This document shows, in pieces, positions 1 to 3,956 of a stretch of 6,151 bases of DNA. The position numbers were made by a program, and so were the translations under genes. The notes under the pieces are model-generated. The model had not been told where the DNA came from. It made no database searches and worked only from the letters and a program-made list of their open reading frames with translations. The DNA comes from Bacillota bacterium. Lineage in GTDB: Bacteria > Bacillota_E > Symbiobacteriia > JAMDAP01. The stretch lies in contig JAMDAP010000052.1 of assembly GCA_023484675.1 (NCBI GenBank), positions 1 to 6,151 on the forward strand, given 5' to 3'. Position 1 is the first letter of the stretch; the number at the start of each line of letters is the position of its first letter.

Positions 1-3
1 GAG

Positions 4-1452
4 GTGCGGGGCGCAGCGGCGCGCCTGCACCGCAAGGCCCAGCCGGGCTACTACATCGAGACCTACGGCTGTCAGATGAACGAGCACGACAGCGAGGTGG
101 TGGCCGGCATCCTGGAGCGCATGGGCTACAGACGGGCCCGCAAGCTGGAGGACGCCGACCTGATCCTCTTCAACACCTGCGCCATCCGCGAACATGCCGT
201 GGAGCGGGTGCTTGGCCGCATGGGAGAGCTCAAGCGCCTCAAGTACGTCCGGCCGGAGACCATCATCGGCGTGGGCGGCTGCCTGCCCCAGCAGGATGGC
301 GCCGTGGAACGCATTCGCCGCCGCGCCCCGCACCTCGACCTGATCTTCGGCACCCACAATGTGTACCGCCTGCCCGAGCTTTTGGCCAGCGTTCAGACCT
401 CCGAGTATCCCGTCATTGAGGTCTGGGAAGGCGAGGGCGAGGGCGAGATCGTCGAGAACCTGCCGGCGGCGAGACCGCAGGGGGTCAAGGCCTGGGTCAC
501 CATTGCCTACGGCTGCGACAAGAAGTGCACTTACTGCGTCGTGCCCTACACCCGGGGCAAGGAACGAAGCCGCCGGCCCGGTGACATCGTGGCCGAGGTT
601 CGCGGGCTCGTCGCCCAGGGCTACAAGGAGATCACCCTACTCGGCCAAAACGTCAACTCCTACGGCAAGGACTTTGCCCCGGCCGGGTATGACTTTGGCG
701 ACCTGGTGCGCGACCTGGACCAGATCCAGGGCCTGCAGCGAGTGCGCTTCATGACCAGCCATCCGCGGGATTTCAATCAGAAGATGGTGGACGCCATCGC
801 CCAGAGCCGGGTGGCCTGTAAGCAGTTCCACCTGCCGGTGCAGTCGGGCAACAACCGAACGCTGAAGCGCATGCTGCGCGGCTATACCCGTGAGACCTAC
901 CTGGACCTGGTGCGGCGCGTGCGTGAGGCGGTGCCGGACGCGGTGGTCACCACCGACATCATTGTGGGCTTCCCCGGCGAGACGGAGGAGGAGTTCCAGG
1001 ATACCCTGTCCCTCATCCGCGAGGCCGAGTTCGACAGCGCCTACACCTTTACCTATTCAGTGCGCCAGGGCACGCCGGCGGAGCGCATGAAGGATCAGGT
1101 GCCGGAGGATGTGAAGAAGGACCGCCTCAACCGGCTGATGGAGGTCCAGAACCGGGTCAGCCGGGCCAAGATGGACGCGGTCGTAGGCAAGGCGGTGGAG
1201 GTGCTGGTGGAGGGCCCAAGCGACAAGAATGAGCGGGTGCTCTCCGGCCGCGACCTCGGCGGCCGCCTGGTTCTTTTTGAAGGCCCGGCCTCCCTGATCG
1301 GTCAGTTGGTGCCGGTACGCGTAACCGAGGCCAGGACCTGGACCCTGCACGGGGAAAGGGACGAGGCCGGGGAACCCCAACCAGCGCGGCGAAGGGGGTG
1401 TCGGCATGAACGGGGAACGCGAGGTCCAAGCGATCCAGGCCGAGGAACATGA
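4..1452 (+). CDS. miaB: MiaB, tRNA-2-methylthio-N6-dimethylallyladenosine(37) synthase; 5' end at window edge
   Basis: Radical-SAM methylthiotransferase that adds a methylthio group to i6A at position 37 of tRNAs reading UNN codons, giving ms2i6A; cytoplasmic, with two [4Fe-4S] clusters. The N-terminal MTTase domain carries the three expected cysteines: C23 in YGCQMNEHDS, C59 in FNTCAIRE and C93 in VGGCLPQ. The radical-SAM motif is C171-x3-C175-x2-C178 (CDKKCTYC). DIIVGFPGETEEEF follows, and a TRAM RNA-binding domain lies at about residues 390-450. GCQMNxHDS points to MiaB rather than MtaB or RimO. The GTG at 4 leaves only three upstream bases, the preceding codon is open in frame and no ribosome binding site can be seen, so the true start may lie upstream. 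The last ~32 residues are a charged, Gly/Arg/Pro-rich tail whose DNA also holds the next gene's ribosome binding site and start, so the tail may be under little protein-level constraint. Family assignment is very secure. Confidence 0.96.
   Translation: MRGAAARLHRKAQPGYYIETYGCQMNEHDSEVVAGILERMGYRRARKLEDADLILFNTCAIREHAVERVLGRMGELKRLKYVRPETIIGVGGCLPQQDGAVERIRRRAPHLDLIFGTHNVYRLPELLASVQTSEYPVIEVWEGEGEGEIVENLPAARPQGVKAWVTIAYGCDKKCTYCVVPYTRGKERSRRPGDIVAEVRGLVAQGYKEITLLGQNVNSYGKDFAPAGYDFGDLVRDLDQIQGLQRVRFMTSHPRDFNQKMVDAIAQSRVACKQFHLPVQSGNNRTLKRMLRGYTRETYLDLVRRVREAVPDAVVTTDIIVGFPGETEEEFQDTLSLIREAEFDSAYTFTYSVRQGTPAERMKDQVPEDVKKDRLNRLMEVQNRVSRAKMDAVVGKAVEVLVEGPSDKNERVLSGRDLGGRLVLFEGPASLIGQLVPVRVTEARTWTLHGERDEAGEPQPARRRGCRHERGTRGPSDPGRGT
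1392..1400 (+). promoter_or_regulatory. Ribosome binding site inside miaB for the YlbF-family gene
   Basis: AAGGGGGTG lies 5 bases before the ATG at 1406, within the 3' coding end of miaB. This favours the upstream start and implies translational coupling. A competing G-rich stretch (1475-1482) precedes an in-frame GTG at 1487 by 4 bases, so the start is not settled. Confidence 0.55.
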
Positions 1453-1885
1453 CGTCCAGGCGCGTGGCGAGGCCGGGGGCGGTTTCGTGGCGCCCAAGGT
1501 AGATCAATACCTGCTCATTGTCAAGGCCCGCGAACTGTCCGAGCTGTTGGAGGAATCGGAGGAGGTTCGGGAGTTCACCGCCGCCGAGGAGGCCATGCTG
1601 GGCGATCCGGATGCCATGCGTCTTCTGAAGGAAGCCGAGGAAGCCAAGCAGTATACGCATTTCACTGCCGCGACTCGGGACAAGGCCCTGTCGAAACGGG
1701 CCATGGAGGACTACTACAAGGCTGAGGCGGCGCAGCGCGAGTATCCGCCCATCAAGCGGTACAACGAGGCCAAGGATCGGCTGCAGGCGTTGCTCGACCG
1801 GCTGAACGCCATCATCACCTACCCGATCACCGGGACCGAGACCCCGACCGGGAGCGGTGGGGGCTGCAGCGGCTGCTCGCGGTAG
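1406..1885 (+). CDS. YlbF/YmcA (RicA/RicF) family protein with C-terminal CxxC
   Basis: Small, mainly helical, charged protein of the Com_YlbF family. In B. subtilis, YlbF, YmcA and YaaT form the Ric complex, which carries [4Fe-4S] clusters and promotes RNase Y maturation of certain operon mRNAs; it affects competence, sporulation and biofilm formation. The family-like core runs from about residue 29 (APKVDQYLLIVKARELSELL) to about 137 and includes LLKEAEEAK and KRYNEAKDRLQALLDRLNAI. The C terminus is GGGCSGCSR, with C154 and C157, which fits the cluster-ligating cysteines known in this family. The place directly after miaB matches ymcA (ricA) in Bacillus, but sequence alone does not let me separate RicA from RicF, so no symbol is given. 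The ATG start overlaps miaB by 47 bases and adds ~27 low-complexity residues. Starting at GTG 1487 would give 132 residues and remove the overlap. Confidence 0.85.
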   Translation: MNGEREVQAIQAEEHDVQARGEAGGGFVAPKVDQYLLIVKARELSELLEESEEVREFTAAEEAMLGDPDAMRLLKEAEEAKQYTHFTAATRDKALSKRAMEDYYKAEAAQREYPPIKRYNEAKDRLQALLDRLNAIITYPITGTETPTGSGGGCSGCSR

Positions 1886-1922
1886 ATCGCGTTAAACCGC
1901 GATACGTCGCGGTAGATCGCGT
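1877..1922 (+). repeat. 16-bp direct repeat, 30-bp period, with interleaved inverted repeat
   Basis: TCGCGGTAGATCGCGT occurs at 1877-1892 and again, identically, at 1907-1922. Between them ACCGCGA (1896-1902) is the reverse complement of the TCGCGGT that opens each copy. It can pair with the second copy around a TACG loop (1903-1906), or with the first around a 12-base loop. ATCGCG (1886-1891) can also pair with CGCGAT (1898-1903). The first copy includes the last codons and stop of the YlbF-family gene. It could be a small duplication, an RNA structure ahead of the terminator, or a protein-binding site; nothing here decides which. Confidence 0.6.
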
Positions 1923-1932
1923 CACGAATGAG

Positions 1933-1960
1933 GCCCGAGGGCAGTGCCCTCGGGCTCTTT
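1933..1960 (+). terminator. Intrinsic terminator of the miaB-YlbF unit
   Basis: A perfect 10-bp GC-rich stem (GCCCGAGGGC at 1933-1942, GCCCTCGGGC at 1946-1955) closes a 3-base AGT loop and is followed by TCTTT. The T-tract is short, but the stem is strong and it lies 48 bases after the stop codon at 1885. It separates miaB and its partner from the methyltransferase gene. Confidence 0.85.
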
Positions 1961-2000
1961 GCGTGCTGGCGTGAAGGGACGGTTGAGGGACCGGGGGCCT

Positions 2001-2031
2001 TTGACAGTTCTCCCGTCGTTGGCCTTAGGGT
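2001..2031 (+). promoter_or_regulatory. Possible promoter for the methyltransferase gene
   Basis: A perfect -35 consensus TTGACA (2001-2006) lies downstream of the terminator. The best -10 near it is TAGGGT (2026-2031), which keeps the T, A and final T of TATAAT but sits at a long 19-base spacing. An alternative -10 is TATTTT (2040-2045) with a weak TTGGCC (2019-2024) 15 bases before it. The position suits transcription of the gene at 2150 with a leader of roughly 100 bases, but the -10 is weak, so this is tentative. Confidence 0.3.
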
Positions 2032-2137
2032 GGCGAACATATTTTCGTGGAAGAAGCAGGAATGGTCTTACCGCTTGCGGAATATCTTCCTAGGTTAAGC
2101 ACCCGAGACTCTACTCCTCACTCAGTTCCCTTGGGGT

Positions 2138-2142
2138 GGAGG
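2138..2142 (+). promoter_or_regulatory. Strong ribosome binding site of the methyltransferase gene
   Basis: GGAGG stands 7 bases before the ATG at 2150, near-ideal spacing, and fixes the start. The site can pair with TCCTC at 2115-2119, and the start codon region (AAGACCAT, 2144-2151) is exactly complementary to ATGGTCTT at 2062-2069, so the leader could fold over the initiation site. Confidence 0.8.
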
Positions 2143-2149
2143 AAAGACC

Positions 2150-3832
2150 ATGACCCAAGCATTACGCGACCTGGGAGCCCTCCCGCGGAGGCTGTCCGTT
2201 CCCGACCTGGTGCGGTTTGCAGTGGAGCTTGGCGCCACTGACTGTGGCGGCCCGTTGAGCGCGTCCGAGGTTGGTGTGATACGCGAAACACTAGAAGTGC
2301 CCCGTCCCTCGGAAGAGGAGCTGAACCTGGTGCGCCGGGCGGCGGCCGAAGGTCGGGATCTTCTGGGTGACGCCTTCATCGGCGCTCTTTCTCATACGGA
2401 GAGGCGTCCGCTGGGAGCGGTTTATACGCCAGGCGCAATCATCGACCCGATGGTTGCCTGGGTTCTTGACAGGCGCCCGCAGAGGGTTGTTGATGCAGGG
2501 GCAGGGAGCGGCCGCTACGCTGTGGCGGTGGCCCGTGCCAACCCTTCGGTGGAGATTGTCGCGGTGGACGTAGACCCGGTTGCCACCTTGATCTGTCGCG
2601 CCAACCTGGCGATGCAGGCACATTCCAAGAGCCGCGTGATTCAGGGCGACTACACCAAACTGGACCTGTCCCCCATCAACGGGCGTACTGCGTTTGTGGG
2701 CAACCCCCCCTATGTCCGGCACCATGAACTGGATCGAGGCGTCAAGGCCTGGGCAAAGTCGACAGGAGAGCGCTTTGGCTACGCCATCTCGGGCCTGACT
2801 GGGCTCCACGTGTACTTCTTCCTCGCCACGGCGCTGCAGGCCCAACCTGGGGACGTCGGGTGCTATGTGACTAGTGCGGAATGGCTCGACGTCCGGTACG
2901 GCCTTGCTTTGAGAAAACTTCTGCAGGGCCCTTTGGAAGTGCAGTCACTTCACCTGGTCAACCCCAGGTCGGTGCCTTTCCAGGGTGCAATGACGACGGC
3001 GCTGATCACTTGCTTCGAAGCAGGGCGCCAGGAGGGTCCGATTCTGACCAGCCTGGTGAACCACGTGGCTGAGCTGGGCGACCTTAACGCAGGCCAGCGT
3101 GTGGTGCTTCGCCACGAGGCCACAAAGACAGAACGCTGGAGCTCTCTCTTCGGTGAGAACAAGCAGGCGCCTGCGGTGCTTGTCAGCTCCGCGAGCGGTC
3201 TTGTTCCCCTTGGCAGTTTCGTACGGGTGAGCCGGGGCATTGCGACGGGAGACAACTCCTTCTTTGTCATGACCCCAAAGGTCGCGGCGGAACGGGGGTT
3301 AGCTGCTTTTGCTCGCCCTGCTGTTACTCGGGCTCAAGAAGTATTCGAGTCGCCTGGCGTGATACGGGCAACACCGGAGCGGCGGGTCGTGATCGACTTG
3401 CCGAAAACCCTGGGCCTGCAGAGCCGGGAGACCTCAGCCGTTCGGCAGTTCATCCAGGAAGGTGAAGAAGCGGGTGTCCACCAGCGGTACTTGTGCGCCC
3501 ATCGCAACCCCTGGTGGAGCCTTGGCGCAGGCCAAGCGCCAAGCATTGTCGCCACGTACATGGCGCGGCAGGCCCCTGCTTTTGCGCTAAACCCGGATGG
3601 CCTCACCCTGTTGAATATAGCCCACGGGCTCTATCTACGTGTTCCCATGGCCCCCGCGGAACTGCTCGCGCTCGTCGGCTATCTGAATGACGCGCGCGAC
3701 CTGCATCGTGGTCGGGGCCGCACGTATCACGGCGGATTGGAGAAGTTTGAACCCAGGGAAATGGAATCCCTGCTTGTTCCGTCCCTGGAGGGCCTACGTC
3801 GAATAGCGAAGGAGCAGCACGCAACGGCATGA
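2150..3832 (+). CDS. Adenine-N6 DNA methyltransferase, M.TaqI-like gamma class, apparently solitary
   Basis: Predicted SAM-dependent enzyme methylating adenine at N6 in a specific DNA sequence. Motifs appear in gamma-class order: motif X at 88-98 (LGAVYTPGAII); motif I at 115-121 (DAGAGSG, SAM binding); motif II acidic D140 in VAVDVDP; motif III G166-D167; catalytic motif IV NPPY at 185-188; and a motif V/VI-like region at 215-251 (LTGLHVYFFLA, then GDVGCYVTSAEWLD). The C-terminal half looks like a TaqI-type target-recognition domain: LGSFVRVSRGIATGDNSFFV at 354-373, a WWSL segment at 455-458, and a TYHGGLEKFEPRE-like end at 525-537. At 560 residues it is longer than M.TaqI (about 420), with ~85 extra N-terminal residues. 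I see no nuclease motif in it and no adjacent endonuclease gene, so it is probably an orphan methylase or a remnant of a restriction system. Sample 60-base counts give about 57-65% GC here against about 72% in mutS, hinting at acquisition. Target sequence unknown. Confidence 0.9.
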   Translation: MTQALRDLGALPRRLSVPDLVRFAVELGATDCGGPLSASEVGVIRETLEVPRPSEEELNLVRRAAAEGRDLLGDAFIGALSHTERRPLGAVYTPGAIIDPMVAWVLDRRPQRVVDAGAGSGRYAVAVARANPSVEIVAVDVDPVATLICRANLAMQAHSKSRVIQGDYTKLDLSPINGRTAFVGNPPYVRHHELDRGVKAWAKSTGERFGYAISGLTGLHVYFFLATALQAQPGDVGCYVTSAEWLDVRYGLALRKLLQGPLEVQSLHLVNPRSVPFQGAMTTALITCFEAGRQEGPILTSLVNHVAELGDLNAGQRVVLRHEATKTERWSSLFGENKQAPAVLVSSASGLVPLGSFVRVSRGIATGDNSFFVMTPKVAAERGLAAFARPAVTRAQEVFESPGVIRATPERRVVIDLPKTLGLQSRETSAVRQFIQEGEEAGVHQRYLCAHRNPWWSLGAGQAPSIVATYMARQAPAFALNPDGLTLLNIAHGLYLRVPMAPAELLALVGYLNDARDLHRGRGRTYHGGLEKFEPREMESLLVPSLEGLRRIAKEQHATA

Positions 3833-3920
3833 GCGCCCAACCCACATTTCGTGATCCAAGCCGCTCCTTCGCTTACGGCGTTGAGGAAAGGCCGTAGTGG
3901 CGGGGAAATCCAGCCACCTG

Positions 3921-3929
3921 TGCTATAAT
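3921..3929 (+). promoter_or_regulatory. Extended -10 promoter of mutS
   Basis: TGC-TATAAT: a perfect -10 hexamer (3924-3929) with the upstream TGn extension. No good -35 exists at 16-18 bases, which is tolerated for extended -10 promoters recognised by the housekeeping sigma factor. Transcription would begin near 3936, giving a leader of only about 20-27 bases before mutS. Confidence 0.75.
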
Positions 3930-3948
3930 AAGGGAGACTTGCCGGCCA

Positions 3949-3954
3949 GGGAGG
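3949..3954 (+). promoter_or_regulatory. mutS ribosome binding site leaving the start codon ambiguous
   Basis: GGGAGG ends only 2 bases before the ATG at 3957, which is tighter than usual. The in-frame TTG at 3963 lies 8 bases away and an in-frame CTG at 3960 lies 5 away. On spacing alone the TTG is the better start; the ATG is kept as the conventional call. Confidence 0.5.
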
Positions 3955-3956
3955 AC

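Larger units (their letters stand above)
3833..3956 (+). other. Spacer between the methyltransferase gene and mutS
   Basis: This spacer of 124 bases holds a weak inverted repeat (TACGGC 3874-3879 with GCCGTA 3891-3896) that is followed by G and A rather than T, so it is not a convincing terminator. Its downstream half carries the mutS promoter and ribosome binding site. Read-through from the methyltransferase gene into mutS is therefore possible. Confidence 0.5.

Noticed and set aside
1057..1660. Overlapping minus-strand frames (1057-1497 and 1157-1660) opposite the miaB end and the YlbF-family gene
   Set aside because: Low-complexity Pro/Arg-rich translations with no domain, antisense to two recognised genes.
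1877..1922. CRISPR-like array
   Set aside because: Only two short copies, with a 14-base spacer that is itself complementary to the repeat, and no cas genes.
2047..2241. Small plus-strand frame (GTG start, 64 codons) ahead of the methylase gene
   Set aside because: No good ribosome binding site, overlaps the methylase gene by 92 bases out of frame, and the product has no recognisable features. I considered a leader peptide or controller protein but could not support either.
2150..3832. Methylase as a combined restriction-modification (type IIG) enzyme or BREX PglX
   Set aside because: It is 560 residues with no visible N-terminal PD-(D/E)XK nuclease, far shorter than PglX, and no other BREX genes are present.
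3829..3897. 22-codon ORF starting in an ATGA overlap with the methylase stop
   Set aside because: The nearest GGAG is about 15 bases upstream, the product is very short with no features, and it runs into the mutS promoter region. Probably chance.
3860..3903. Possible terminator hairpin between the methylase gene and mutS
   Set aside because: The stems are short or need a G-T pair and are followed by G and A rather than a T-tract, so intrinsic termination is not supported.
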